A stretch of DNA of 64,000 nucleotides from assembly GCF_900099695.1 (NCBI RefSeq), contig NZ_FNCY01000010.1:1-64000 (forward strand), in the 5' to 3' direction. This document shows positions 1 through 7,495 of this stretch, in pieces. This stretch comes from Propionivibrio dicarboxylicus. GTDB lineage: Bacteria; Pseudomonadota; Gammaproteobacteria; Burkholderiales; Rhodocyclaceae. The notes below the pieces were generated by a model that worked only from the letters and a program-made list of their open reading frames with translations, was not told where the DNA came from and did not search any database. The stretch's first letter is position 1. Every line of letters begins with the position of its first letter. The translations under genes and the position numbers were made by a program.

Positions 1-1478
1 TGGATTTTTTCGAGTTCGGGGTCGTAGAACTCGCCGAAGAGTTCGGCATCGATCATGGGATCGGGCTTGTCGAACTCTCTGGAGACCCAGGTGACGTTCA
101 TGTAGTGATGGAGGTGGATGTTTTCGCTGGTGGCGTTGCCGGCCCAGGTGCCGCAGCCGATCGAGGAGGTCATCGGCATGCCGTTGTTCATGCTGCCGGA
201 GTTGGCCTTGGACTGGGGCTGACGGACCATGATGCGGCCGACGCGAGCGACGGAAGCGAGACGGTGAATGTGATCGTCATCGAAGGAGAAGATGCCGACC
301 GAGTGACCGATGCCGCCGACTTCATGGATGGCCATGATGGTGTCGATGGCGTTCTGGAATTCGCCGCGGTACTGATGGACGGCGAGAACGGTCGAGAGCT
401 TCTCGCGACACCAGACGCCTTCGAGCGACTCGTTGAAGATGCCGGTGCCGTGCGAGGCGATGAGGAACTTGCGGTCTTCAGGAATGGCGAAGCCGGCGTG
501 CTTGGCCATATCGACGGCGGACAAGGCGACGGTGTCGGAGTGACGATGGCATTCGTCGTCCCACATCGACTTGCGCATGGCGTCCTGCTCGGCCGGGCTC
601 ATCATGTAACCGCCGACGGCGACGAGTTCCTTGAGCGCGTCTGCCCAGATGCTCTCGTGAATGACGATGTTGCCGTCAGCGGAACAGCCGGAGCCGAAGT
701 CGGAGGTCTTCGAGCGCATGGTGTTGAAAGCGGCCTTGTTGAGATCCTGCTTGGCCGTTTCGTCCCAGATCATCGTGGCATTGCCGGCGCCGACGGCATA
801 GGCCGGGGTGCCGGACATGTAGGCGCGACGGACGACGCCCTGGCCGCCGGTGGCGATGATCAGGTCGACCTTGGTCATCATCGCTTCGGAGAAACCCTTG
901 TTGATCTTGCCCTTGTAGCCGAGGATCTGGACGAGATCCTCCGGGGCGCCGACGCGGCGCAGGCCTTCGCGCATCAACTCGATCGTCTTGCGGCTGGTCT
1001 TGAGCGTGCGCGGATGCGGACAGAAGATGATGGCATTACGCGCCTTGATCGCGTAAATGGCATTGCCGGCCGGGGTCAGGTCGGGGTTGGTGGCAGGAAT
1101 GACGCAGCCGATGACGCCGACCGGCTTGGCATACTTGACGATGCGCTTCTCGGGAATCTCCTCGATGATGCCGACGGACTTCTCGCGCAGACAGTCGCGC
1201 AGGATGCCGCGAATCTTGAAACGCTTGGCCTCGCGGCTGATCGGATCGCCAAAATCGCTCTCGGAAATGCCGAGGAGCACCAGTTCATGGAAAGTCTTGG
1301 AATTGGCCACGATCTGCGCAATCGACTGGATCGTCCGGTCGATCGACGCCTGGTCCCACTTCTCGAACTCGCGCTGCGCCTTGTCAGCCCGTGCAAACGC
1401 CTCGTCCAGCTCCTGAATCTGCTCCGGCGTGCACTTCAGCTCCGCGTAGCGCTCCGCCATGTCATTTTGTCTGCTCAT
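1..1478 (-). CDS. Acylating (CoA-dependent) aldehyde dehydrogenase, sulfoacetaldehyde-dehydrogenase-like, 3' end outside window
   Basis: About 492 residues are visible, read from ATG at 1478 behind an AGGAG site; the C-terminus runs off the left edge. The fold is that of CoA-acylating aldehyde dehydrogenases, related to the N-terminal half of AdhE: an NP..TPAGNAIY-type nucleotide-binding stretch, a catalytic cysteine in DFGSGCSADGN, and the late motif SSIGCGTWAGNATSENI. Such enzymes convert an aldehyde plus CoA and NAD(P)+ into an acyl-CoA. The overall look is closest to the SauS-type sulfoacetaldehyde group, but substrate cannot be read from sequence; acetaldehyde or another short aldehyde is possible. 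It is divergent from the IclR gene and probably under its control. The family is well supported, the substrate is not. Confidence 0.8.
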   Translation of the reverse strand, partial: MSRQNDMAERYAELKCTPEQIQELDEAFARADKAQREFEKWDQASIDRTIQSIAQIVANSKTFHELVLLGISESDFGDPISREAKRFKIRGILRDCLREKSVGIIEEIPEKRIVKYAKPVGVIGCVIPATNPDLTPAGNAIYAIKARNAIIFCPHPRTLKTSRKTIELMREGLRRVGAPEDLVQILGYKGKINKGFSEAMMTKVDLIIATGGQGVVRRAYMSGTPAYAVGAGNATMIWDETAKQDLNKAAFNTMRSKTSDFGSGCSADGNIVIHESIWADALKELVAVGGYMMSPAEQDAMRKSMWDDECHRHSDTVALSAVDMAKHAGFAIPEDRKFLIASHGTGIFNESLEGVWCREKLSTVLAVHQYRGEFQNAIDTIMAIHEVGGIGHSVGIFSFDDDHIHRLASVARVGRIMVRQPQSKANSGSMNNGMPMTSSIGCGTWAGNATSENIHLHHYMNVTWVSREFDKPDPMIDAELFGEFYDPELEKI

Positions 1479-1579
1479 GTCCGCTCCTGTGTTTTGATGA
1501 TTACGTTCGTTCCGGTCCTGGATCGACACTCTTTTTTGCCCATGGTAGGAGCAAGCTGCGCGCGTTGCATTGCTGAAAG

Positions 1580-1609
1580 TTGACTATTGCGCGACAATCG
1601 CGCAATAGT
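1580..1609 (+). promoter_or_regulatory. Candidate sigma70 promoter of the iclR-like gene
   Basis: TTGACT at 1580-1585, 18-bp spacer, AATAGT at 1604-1609. The promoter is almost fully covered by the palindrome at 1584-1608, so a bound regulator would block it; autorepression is inferred. Confidence 0.5.
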
Positions 1610-1626
1610 GTTCGTTAATCGCGCAA
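1584..1626. promoter_or_regulatory. Three-repeat operator of PcaU/PobR type
   Basis: CTATTGCGCGA (1584-1594) and TCGCGCAATAG (1598-1608) are a perfect 11-bp inverted repeat around CAA. A third copy, TCGCGCAA, stands at 1619-1626 in the same direction as the right arm, 21 bp (two helical turns) further on. As I recall, Acinetobacter PcaU and PobR bind a palindrome plus a third direct copy, so this layout fits the adjacent regulator. Confidence 0.65.
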
Positions 1627-1645
1627 ATTACGTTAGGAAATAGCG

Positions 1646-2416
1646 ATGATTGAGAAAATTGATCTCGACAAGCGCGACTGGATCGCCGGTCTGGAAAAGG
1701 GGCTGAGGGTCATCGAGGCCTTCAACGACGCGCATCCGCGCCTGACCGCCTCGACCGCGGCGCGGCGTACCGGCATCACGCGCTCGGCCGCGCGCCGCTA
1801 TCTGCTGACCTTGCAGCATCTCGGCTACGTCGACAGCGACGGTCAGCATTTCTGGCTGACGCCCAAGGTGCTGCGTCTCGGCTGGTCGTATTTCGATTCG
1901 GCCAAGGTCCCGCGTGCCGCGCAACCGCACCTGCAACGCATCAGCGTCGCCCTTGGCGGGGCCGCCTTCTTCGCCGTCCTCGACGAGGATGACGTCGTCT
2001 TCGTCGCGCGCGACGGCTTCAGCCAGATCCAGAATGTCGGCTTCGTGCTCGGTGCGCGGCTGTCGGCGAATCTCGTCGCCGCCGGTGTCGCCATGCTGTC
2101 CTGCCAGTCGCCGGCCGAGATCGACCATTGGCTGTCGGGGCGCAAGTTCGTCGCCTATACGCCGCACACGGCGACGACCGAGGCGGCGGTGCGCGAGAAC
2201 ATCAATAATGCGCGCAATCGCGGTTACGCGCTGCTCGAACAGCAATTGACGCTGTCGGTGCGCGGCATCGCCGTGCCGATCCGCAAGCGCAGCGGCGAGA
2301 TCGTCGGCGCCGTCAGCGTCAGCCTGCCGATGGAAGGCGAGACCTCGGAGCGTGCCGTGGCGCGGGCCTTGCCGCTGCTGCGCGAGGCCGAATACGCGCT
2401 GATGTCGGCATTTTGA
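1646..2416 (+). CDS. IclR-family transcriptional regulator, PcaU/PcaR/PobR-like
   Basis: A 256-residue protein with the usual IclR plan: an N-terminal winged helix (about residues 12-75, with GLRVIEAF and TGITRSAARRYLLTL, the recognition-helix region) and a C-terminal GAF-like effector domain (about 85-250). The RSAARRYLLTL stretch and overall length match the Pca/Pob branch, whose members respond to aromatic acids such as protocatechuate or beta-ketoadipate. ATG at 1646 follows AGGA at 1635-1638. The gene lies between a divergent aldehyde dehydrogenase and the two downstream enzyme-like genes and carries its own operator, so it most likely controls both directions. The effector is unknown. 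Confidence 0.88.
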   Translation: MIEKIDLDKRDWIAGLEKGLRVIEAFNDAHPRLTASTAARRTGITRSAARRYLLTLQHLGYVDSDGQHFWLTPKVLRLGWSYFDSAKVPRAAQPHLQRISVALGGAAFFAVLDEDDVVFVARDGFSQIQNVGFVLGARLSANLVAAGVAMLSCQSPAEIDHWLSGRKFVAYTPHTATTEAAVRENINNARNRGYALLEQQLTLSVRGIAVPIRKRSGEIVGAVSVSLPMEGETSERAVARALPLLREAEYALMSAF

Positions 2417-2457
2417 GAAAGCGGTGATCCAGTCGCTGCGATTGCGGCGGCAGAGGA

Positions 2458-2463
2458 TATACT
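2458..2463 (+). promoter_or_regulatory. Candidate -10 element before the HPPD-like gene
   Basis: TATACT stands 70 bp before the start codon, between iclR and the next gene. No good -35 is visible at 16-18 bp, as expected if an activator is needed. Weak evidence. Confidence 0.3.
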
Positions 2464-2532
2464 GTCGTCAATAACGCAGGCGCCGGCCGGTCCGGCGCGA
2501 TAAATCGCAGGACGAGACACGCAGGAGGTGGA

Positions 2533-3432
2533 ATGGAACATCACGCTGACCACGAATCGATTCCCGAGCTGATCAATCCGATCGGCATGGACGGGATCGA
2601 ATTCATCGAATTCACGACATCGCGTCCGCAAGCCCTCGGCGAGGTACTTGAACGCATGGGCTTTCGACCGGTGGCGCGGCACCGCTCGCGCGAGGTCGAG
2701 CTGTACCGCCAGGGATCGATGAACATCGTGATCAATTCGCAGCCGGCCGATCTGCCGCGCACGGTGTCGCCGGTCGAACATCCGATCATCAGCGCCATGG
2801 CCTTCCGCGTGCGCGACGCCGAGGCGGCGTTCCAGCGTGCGAAGGACCTTGGCTGCTGGGACGTGCCGCCGCGGGCGCAGGCGCTGGAACTCAATATTCC
2901 CGGCATTCACGGCGTCGGCGAAAGCTTGATTTATTTTGTCGACCGTTATGACGAATTCTCGATCTTCGACATTGATTTTCGCACCATTCCCGGCGTCGAG
3001 CGCCATCCGCCGGCGATCAACAACCTGAGTTTCTTCGGCGTCGTGCAGTATGTCGGCGTCGAGCGCGCCGAGGACTGGGTCGAGTTTTACCGCCAGATTT
3101 TCGGCTTTACCCGCATCCCGGATAACGTCCGCTACGGCATCATGCCGCGCGGCGTGCTGCTGCAAAGCCCGTGCCGCAGTTTCTTCCTGCAGTTGATCGA
3201 GCCTGAGGGCGCGGCGCAGTTCGCGGCGATGGAAGAGAACCTGCAGCGGATCGGCCTCGGCACGCCCGATGTGTTCGGCACCGCCGCCGAACTCGAAAAG
3301 CGCGGCATCGAATTCCTGTCGACCGAGCGCGTCCGCACCACCGAGCGCGGCGCGCTGACGACCGCCTTGCTCGGCGGCGTGATGTTCGAACTGGTCCATA
3401 CGTCTCCCGATACGCAAGCCACGAAATCATGA
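2533..3432 (+). CDS. 4-hydroxyphenylpyruvate dioxygenase-like (vicinal oxygen chelate) protein
   Basis: A 299-residue protein, shorter than bona fide HPPD (about 350-380), with two VOC half-domains: residues 16-140 (GIEFIEFTT...LGEVLERMGF) and about 155-295 (...YRQIFGFTRIPD...GVMFELVHT). ATG at 2533 has a strong GGAGG site. HPPD needs two His and one Glu to hold iron. The Glu seems present (E286 in MFELVHT), but the two His-bearing motifs read NLSFFGVVQYVG and IGLGTPDVF, with no His at the expected places. It may therefore not be a dioxygenase. Its stop overlaps the following TIM-barrel gene (ATGA); in QuiC-type 3-dehydroshikimate dehydratases a related barrel and HPPD-like domain are fused, so the two may form a complex. 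Confidence 0.75.
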   Translation: MEHHADHESIPELINPIGMDGIEFIEFTTSRPQALGEVLERMGFRPVARHRSREVELYRQGSMNIVINSQPADLPRTVSPVEHPIISAMAFRVRDAEAAFQRAKDLGCWDVPPRAQALELNIPGIHGVGESLIYFVDRYDEFSIFDIDFRTIPGVERHPPAINNLSFFGVVQYVGVERAEDWVEFYRQIFGFTRIPDNVRYGIMPRGVLLQSPCRSFFLQLIEPEGAAQFAAMEENLQRIGLGTPDVFGTAAELEKRGIEFLSTERVRTTERGALTTALLGGVMFELVHTSPDTQATKS

Positions 3433-4319
3433 ATTTCAACGATTTTGGCATCGATAGCGCCTCGCTCGCCGGCTCGCTCGAGACGCGTCTGGCGGCGGCC
3501 AAGCGGGCCGGATTTACCCAGATCATGATTTCGGCGGCCGATATCGTCGGCCATCCGCAGGACACCGAAACCGCGGTGCAGGCCATCCGCAACAGCGGTC
3601 TGCGCGTCACCGGGCTGGAGGCGCTGCGCGATTTCGAGGGGCTGGGCGGCCGCATGCACGAGTACAAGGTCGATGTCGCCAAGTCGATGCTGACCCTGTG
3701 CGATCGTATCCAGAGCCGTCTGCTGATGACCGAAGCCTCATCCTCGACCCATGCCGATACCGATCCCGAGAAGATCGCCAAGGATCTGCGCAAGCTGGCC
3801 TTCCTCGCCTTGCCGAAAGGCATCCGCATTGCTTACAAGGGCTTGTCCTGGAGCCGCACGGCCAAGGATTTCATCGCTGCCGCCGATATCGTCGGCCTGG
3901 CCGATTGTCCGAATCTCGGCCTCGCCATCGACGTCTTCGACATCATCGCCGCCGGCGTGCCGGTCGAAGACCTCGACGCGATCTTCACGCCGCGCGTTTT
4001 CCTCGTCCAGCTCTCCGATTTCATGCTGCAGGAAGTGCGCTCTCCCGAAGAAGAGATCATGACCGCAGCGCGCTTCCGGGTGTTCCCGGGCGAGGGCGCG
4101 CACAGCGACATTCTCTCGAAGTTCGTCGTCAAGCTGGAGGATAACGGCTATTTCGGCGATTACAGCTTCGACGTTTACAACAGCGACTATCTGCAGATGC
4201 CGCCCGAGGAAATCGCGTTGCGCGCCCGTCGTGCCGCCGACTGGCTCGGCGAGACGGTGCTGCGGCGGACGCTGCCGGTTCCCAATATGGAGCGCCTGCG
4301 GCTAGCCGGCCGGCATTGA
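3429..4319 (+). CDS. Xylose-isomerase-like TIM barrel (sugar phosphate isomerase/epimerase family), divergent metal site
   Basis: A 296-residue barrel of the AP-endonuclease-2/xylose isomerase-like superfamily, which includes 3-dehydroshikimate dehydratases (QuiC, AsbF) and hexose epimerases. The family pattern is recognisable (AYKGLSW, LAIDVFDI, VQLSDF, RVFPGEGAH, GDYSFDVYN). At positions normally holding the divalent metal I see Lys137 in place of Glu, Asp168 kept, Asp171 where His is usual, Gln194 kept, and Asp248 in place of Glu. Lys137 is hard to reconcile with ordinary metal catalysis. The start overlaps the preceding stop by ATGA, so the two are translationally coupled. A dehydroshikimate-dehydratase-like role is a guess from the pairing with an HPPD-like protein and a PcaU-like regulator. 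Confidence 0.72.
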   Translation: MNFNDFGIDSASLAGSLETRLAAAKRAGFTQIMISAADIVGHPQDTETAVQAIRNSGLRVTGLEALRDFEGLGGRMHEYKVDVAKSMLTLCDRIQSRLLMTEASSSTHADTDPEKIAKDLRKLAFLALPKGIRIAYKGLSWSRTAKDFIAAADIVGLADCPNLGLAIDVFDIIAAGVPVEDLDAIFTPRVFLVQLSDFMLQEVRSPEEEIMTAARFRVFPGEGAHSDILSKFVVKLEDNGYFGDYSFDVYNSDYLQMPPEEIALRARRAADWLGETVLRRTLPVPNMERLRLAGRH

Positions 4320-4389
4320 CGTGTGCCGGAGGCTGTTCTTGCCACTGTCCTTACGTATCGGCGGCGTTTCTGGTATCCTTCCGACGCCG

Positions 4390-4423
4390 AAACGGCGGCC
4401 CCGGCGGGGCAAATGCCGTTTTT
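4390..4423 (+). terminator. Hairpin with U-tract, terminator or attenuator (first of two)
   Basis: AAACGGC (4390-4396) pairs with GCCGTTT (4415-4421), and inside it GCCCC (4398-4402) pairs with GGGGC (4406-4410); T4419-4423 forms the U-tract. It lies 70 bp after the TIM-barrel gene and upstream of ppiD. Confidence 0.5.
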
Positions 4424-4439
4424 AGCCGCCATTGCAGAA

Positions 4440-4463
4440 GGCGAACGCCAGTTCGCCTTTTTT
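4440..4463 (+). terminator. Intrinsic terminator or attenuator just upstream of ppiD
   Basis: GGCGAAC (4440-4446), loop GCCA, GTTCGCC (4451-4457), then six T. It ends only 23 bp before the ppiD ATG, leaving no room for a ppiD promoter after it, so ppiD expression may depend on read-through. Confidence 0.7.
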
Positions 4464-4486
4464 ATTACTGACATCAGGCCATCATC

Positions 4487-6391
4487 ATGTTTGACGCCGT
4501 ACGCAACAATCAAAGAATCGTTCAGATTTTCCTGGGGCTGATCACCTTGCCGTTCGCCTTCTGGGGCGTCGACTCCTATGTCCGGAATTCGGGTGCCGGC
4601 AGCGATGTCGCCAGTGTCGGCGACACCAAGATCACCGTGCCGCAATTCGATGCTGCGCTGCGCGAGCGCCAGGACCAGATGCGTCAGGCGCTTGGCCAGA
4701 ATTTCCGGCCGGAGATGCTGAATACGCCGGACGCCCGTCTGAGCGTGCTCAACGGCATGATCGACCAGCGCCTGCTGCTGATCGAGTCGAGCAAGAACCG
4801 GCTCGTTACCACCGACGAGGCGCTGCGCGACGTCATCGCCAAGATCCCGGCCTTGCAGGACGACGGCAAGTTCTCGATGGAAAAATACGAACGCGTGCTG
4901 CGCGCCCAGGGCATGTCGCAGCCGCAGTTCGAAGCCAAGCTGCGCCAGGATCTGACGATGCGGCAGCTGATGGGCACGGTCGGCGATTCGGCCTTCGTCG
5001 CCCGGGCGCAGGCCGACACCGTCACGAACCTGCAGCTTGAGGAACGGCAGTTCAACGAGTTCCGCTTCCCGGCCGAGCAGTTCCTCGACAAGGTCAAGCT
5101 CGCGGCCGACGCGGCGCAGAAATACTATGACGAGAACAAGGCACAGTTCGAAATCGCCGAGCAGGTCAAGGCCGAGTTCCTGATCCTGTCGCAGGACGCG
5201 ATCCAGTCGCAGGCGACGGTCAGCGACGCCGAGGTGAAATCCTGGTACGAGAGCCACAAGGACAAATACCAGCAGGCGGAAGAGCGCCGTGCCAGCCATA
5301 TCCTGATCATGGCCAAGAGCGAGGGCGAGAAGGCGGCGGCCAAGGCGAAGGCCGAGGACGTGCTCAAGGAAGTGCGCAAGGCGCCGGCGAAGTTCGCCGA
5401 GTTCGCCAAGCAGTATTCGCAGGATCCCGGTTCGGCCAAGTCCGGCGGCGATCTCGGCTATTTCGGCCGCGGTTCGATGGTCAAGGCCTTCGAAGACACC
5501 GTCTTCAAGCAAAAGGAAGGCGAGATTTCGGACGTGCTCGAATCGGAATTCGGTTACCACATCATCAAGCTGACCGGCATCAAGCCTGGCAAGGTGCGTT
5601 CGCTTGACGAGGTGCGTGCCGACATCGAAAGCGACCTCAAGCGGCAGACGGCGACGCGCAAGTTCGCCGAGGCGGCGGAAGCCTTCAACAACATGGTGTA
5701 TGAGCAGTCCGACAGCCTCCAGCCGGCGGCGGAGAAATTCAAGCTCAAGATCCAGCAGAGCGGCTGGCTGAAGAAGAATCCCGACCCGCGCGAAGCGGCG
5801 GCGCTCGGGCCGTTCGCCAACGAGAAGATTCTCGGCGCGCTGTTCTCGGAAGATTCGATCAAGGGCAAGCGCAATACCGAAGCCTACGAGATCGCCCAGA
5901 ACACGCTCCTGGCGGCGCGGGTGCTCGAGCATGTGCCGGCCTCGACGAAGCCCTTCGAGTCGGTTCGCACCGATATCGAAAAACTGCTCAAGCTGCGTGA
6001 AGCGGCGAGCCTCGCGCAGGCCGCCGGTGAAGCGCGTCTCGAGGAACTCCGCAAGGGGGGCGATGACAAGCTGGCGTGGTCGGCAAGCAAGCAGGCCTCG
6101 CGCATGGCGCCGCGCGATTTGTCGCCGGTCGCCGTCCGGGCGCTCTTCAAGGCCGATACCCAGAAGCTGCCGGCCTATGTCGGCGCCAGTGCGGGCAACG
6201 GCTACGCGATCTACAAGATCGTCAAGGTGGGCATGCCGGAGAAACTCGACGAGGCGCGTCGTCAGGCGCTGCGCAACGAATACACGCGGATTCTGGCGCA
6301 GGAAGAGTTGTCGGCGTATGTCAATGCGCTGCGCGCCCGGACCAAGATCGACATCAACACGGCCGTGCTGGAATCGCGCGAGTCGCGCTGA
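4487..6391 (+). CDS. ppiD: Periplasmic folding chaperone / peptidyl-prolyl isomerase PpiD
   Basis: 634 residues, the usual PpiD length. The N-terminus (MFDAVRNNQ, then a hydrophobic anchor at about 12-28) places it in the inner membrane with the bulk in the periplasm. A SurA-like N-terminal chaperone region (residues 40-230) is followed by one parvulin (PpiC) domain at about 265-365 (RRASHILI, YSQDPGSAKSGGDLGYFGRGSMV), then a second SurA_N-like lobe. It assists outer-membrane and secreted proteins as they leave the Sec translocon. Unlike many proteobacteria, no hupB gene precedes it; instead there are two hairpins. It converges on fabI over a shared terminator. Confidence 0.93.
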   Translation: MFDAVRNNQRIVQIFLGLITLPFAFWGVDSYVRNSGAGSDVASVGDTKITVPQFDAALRERQDQMRQALGQNFRPEMLNTPDARLSVLNGMIDQRLLLIESSKNRLVTTDEALRDVIAKIPALQDDGKFSMEKYERVLRAQGMSQPQFEAKLRQDLTMRQLMGTVGDSAFVARAQADTVTNLQLEERQFNEFRFPAEQFLDKVKLAADAAQKYYDENKAQFEIAEQVKAEFLILSQDAIQSQATVSDAEVKSWYESHKDKYQQAEERRASHILIMAKSEGEKAAAKAKAEDVLKEVRKAPAKFAEFAKQYSQDPGSAKSGGDLGYFGRGSMVKAFEDTVFKQKEGEISDVLESEFGYHIIKLTGIKPGKVRSLDEVRADIESDLKRQTATRKFAEAAEAFNNMVYEQSDSLQPAAEKFKLKIQQSGWLKKNPDPREAAALGPFANEKILGALFSEDSIKGKRNTEAYEIAQNTLLAARVLEHVPASTKPFESVRTDIEKLLKLREAASLAQAAGEARLEELRKGGDDKLAWSASKQASRMAPRDLSPVAVRALFKADTQKLPAYVGASAGNGYAIYKIVKVGMPEKLDEARRQALRNEYTRILAQEELSAYVNALRARTKIDINTAVLESRESR

Positions 6392-6448
6392 TCCTGTCGG
6401 TTATAAGCGCTCGGGGAATGACAGCGTTCCCCGGCGCGAGAGGATAAA

Positions 6449-6478
6449 AAAACGCCGATGGCTTGCCATCGGCGTTTT
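6449..6478. terminator. Bidirectional intrinsic terminator between ppiD and fabI
   Basis: AAAACGCCGATGG (6449-6461), loop CTTG, CCATCGGCGTTTT (6466-6478): a perfect 13-bp stem with an A-run on one side and a T-run on the other, serving both converging genes. Confidence 0.92.
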
Positions 6479-6503
6479 GCTTTGCGCGCTTGCGCGGCGC
6501 GGA

Positions 6504-7304
6504 TCAGGCCGGTAGCGGATCGGTATTGCCGAGCGCGGTGGTGTTGAGGCCGCCGTCGACGTAGGTGATTTCGCCGGTGATGGCGCTGGCGAGATCCGAC
6601 AGCATGAAGGCAGCGACGTTGCCGACTTCCTCGATCGTCACGTTGCGGCGCAGCGGCGCGTGGTGTGCGTTGTAGGCGAGCAGCTTGCCGAAGTTGCCGA
6701 TGCCCGAGGCGGCCAGCGTCTTGATCGGGCCGGCCGAGATGGCGTTGGCGCGGATGCCCTGCGGGCCGAGGCAGAAGGCGAGGTAACGGGTGGCGGCTTC
6801 AAGGCTGGCCTTGGCGAGGCCCATCGTGTTGTAGTTCGGCATCGTGCGCACGCCGCCGAGGTAGGTCAGCGCCAGCAGGGCCGGATTGTTGCCCTTGAGC
6901 AGCAGCGGACGGGCGGCCTTGGCCAGCGCCGGGAAGCTGTACGACGAGACGTCGTGGGCGATGCGGAAGGCGTCGCGCGTGATGCCGTCGAGGAAGTCGC
7001 CTTCGATGGCTTCGGTCGGCGCGTAGGCGATCGAGTGCACCATGCCGTCGAGGCCTTCCCAGTGCTTGCCGATCTCGACGAAGAGTTGGTCGATCTGTGC
7101 GTCGTCGGAGACGTCGCAGGGGAAAATCAGCGTACTGTCGAATTCGGCCGCGAACTTGGCGACGCGCTCCTCGAAGCGCTCGTTCTGATAGGTGAAGGCG
7201 AGCTTGGCGCCCTCGCGGTGGCAGGCCTTGGCGATGCCGTAGGCAATCGAATGCTTGGACAGAAGGCCCGTGATCAGAATGCGCTTGTCTGCAAGAAATC
7301 CCAT
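6504..7304 (-). CDS. fabI: Enoyl-[acyl-carrier-protein] reductase (NADH) FabI
   Basis: 266 residues, typical of FabI, a short-chain dehydrogenase that reduces trans-2-enoyl-ACP in the last step of each fatty-acid elongation cycle. Visible marks are the N-terminal [15 protein letters not shown] nucleotide-binding motif that replaces the classic GxxxGxG, HSIAYAP, and the catalytic [10 protein letters not shown] (Tyr-x6-Lys). The C-terminal [15 protein letters not shown] is characteristic. The start at 7304 is conserved ([13 protein letters not shown]). It is a single-gene unit with a candidate TATAAT 80 bp upstream. No fabK or fabV is present here, so this is likely the housekeeping reductase and the triclosan target. 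Confidence 0.97.
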   Translation of the reverse strand: MGFLADKRILITGLLSKHSIAYGIAKACHREGAKLAFTYQNERFEERVAKFAAEFDSTLIFPCDVSDDAQIDQLFVEIGKHWEGLDGMVHSIAYAPTEAIEGDFLDGITRDAFRIAHDVSSYSFPALAKAARPLLLKGNNPALLALTYLGGVRTMPNYNTMGLAKASLEAATRYLAFCLGPQGIRANAISAGPIKTLAASGIGNFGKLLAYNAHHAPLRRNVTIEEVGNVAAFMLSDLASAITGEITYVDGGLNTTALGNTDPLPA

Positions 7305-7383
7305 GTGTTCTCCAATGGCGAGTGCTAACGTTCTAACGGATGAATCCGTCCGGCCGTGTCCGGCCGGGATTCGTCAGGTGCGC

Positions 7384-7389
7384 ATTATA
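7384..7389 (-). promoter_or_regulatory. Candidate -10 element of fabI
   Basis: ATTATA on the plus strand is TATAAT toward fabI, about 80 bp before its ATG. No clear -35 lies at 16-18 bp. Confidence 0.4.
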
Positions 7390-7495
7390 GGGGATTTTGG
7401 CGGCAATGCCCGGATGGGCGTCAGGGGCTTGCTACAGTGCCTTTTTATCGTCCGCCGGTTGGCCATGCGCGGGCGCCTCGGGTTAAACTCCGTCC

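Noticed and set aside
105-1583. 492-residue plus-strand open frame
   Set aside because: It is antisense to the acylating aldehyde dehydrogenase, which has clear motifs and a good ribosome site; the plus frame gives an Asp/Gly/Ala-rich product without any family, typical of GC-rich shadow frames.
4323-4541. 72-residue frame before ppiD
   Set aside because: It runs through two terminator-like hairpins and into ppiD in another frame, and shows no ribosome site.
4187-5932. 581-residue minus-strand frame opposite ppiD
   Set aside because: Antisense shadow; PpiD on the other strand has the expected anchor and parvulin motifs.
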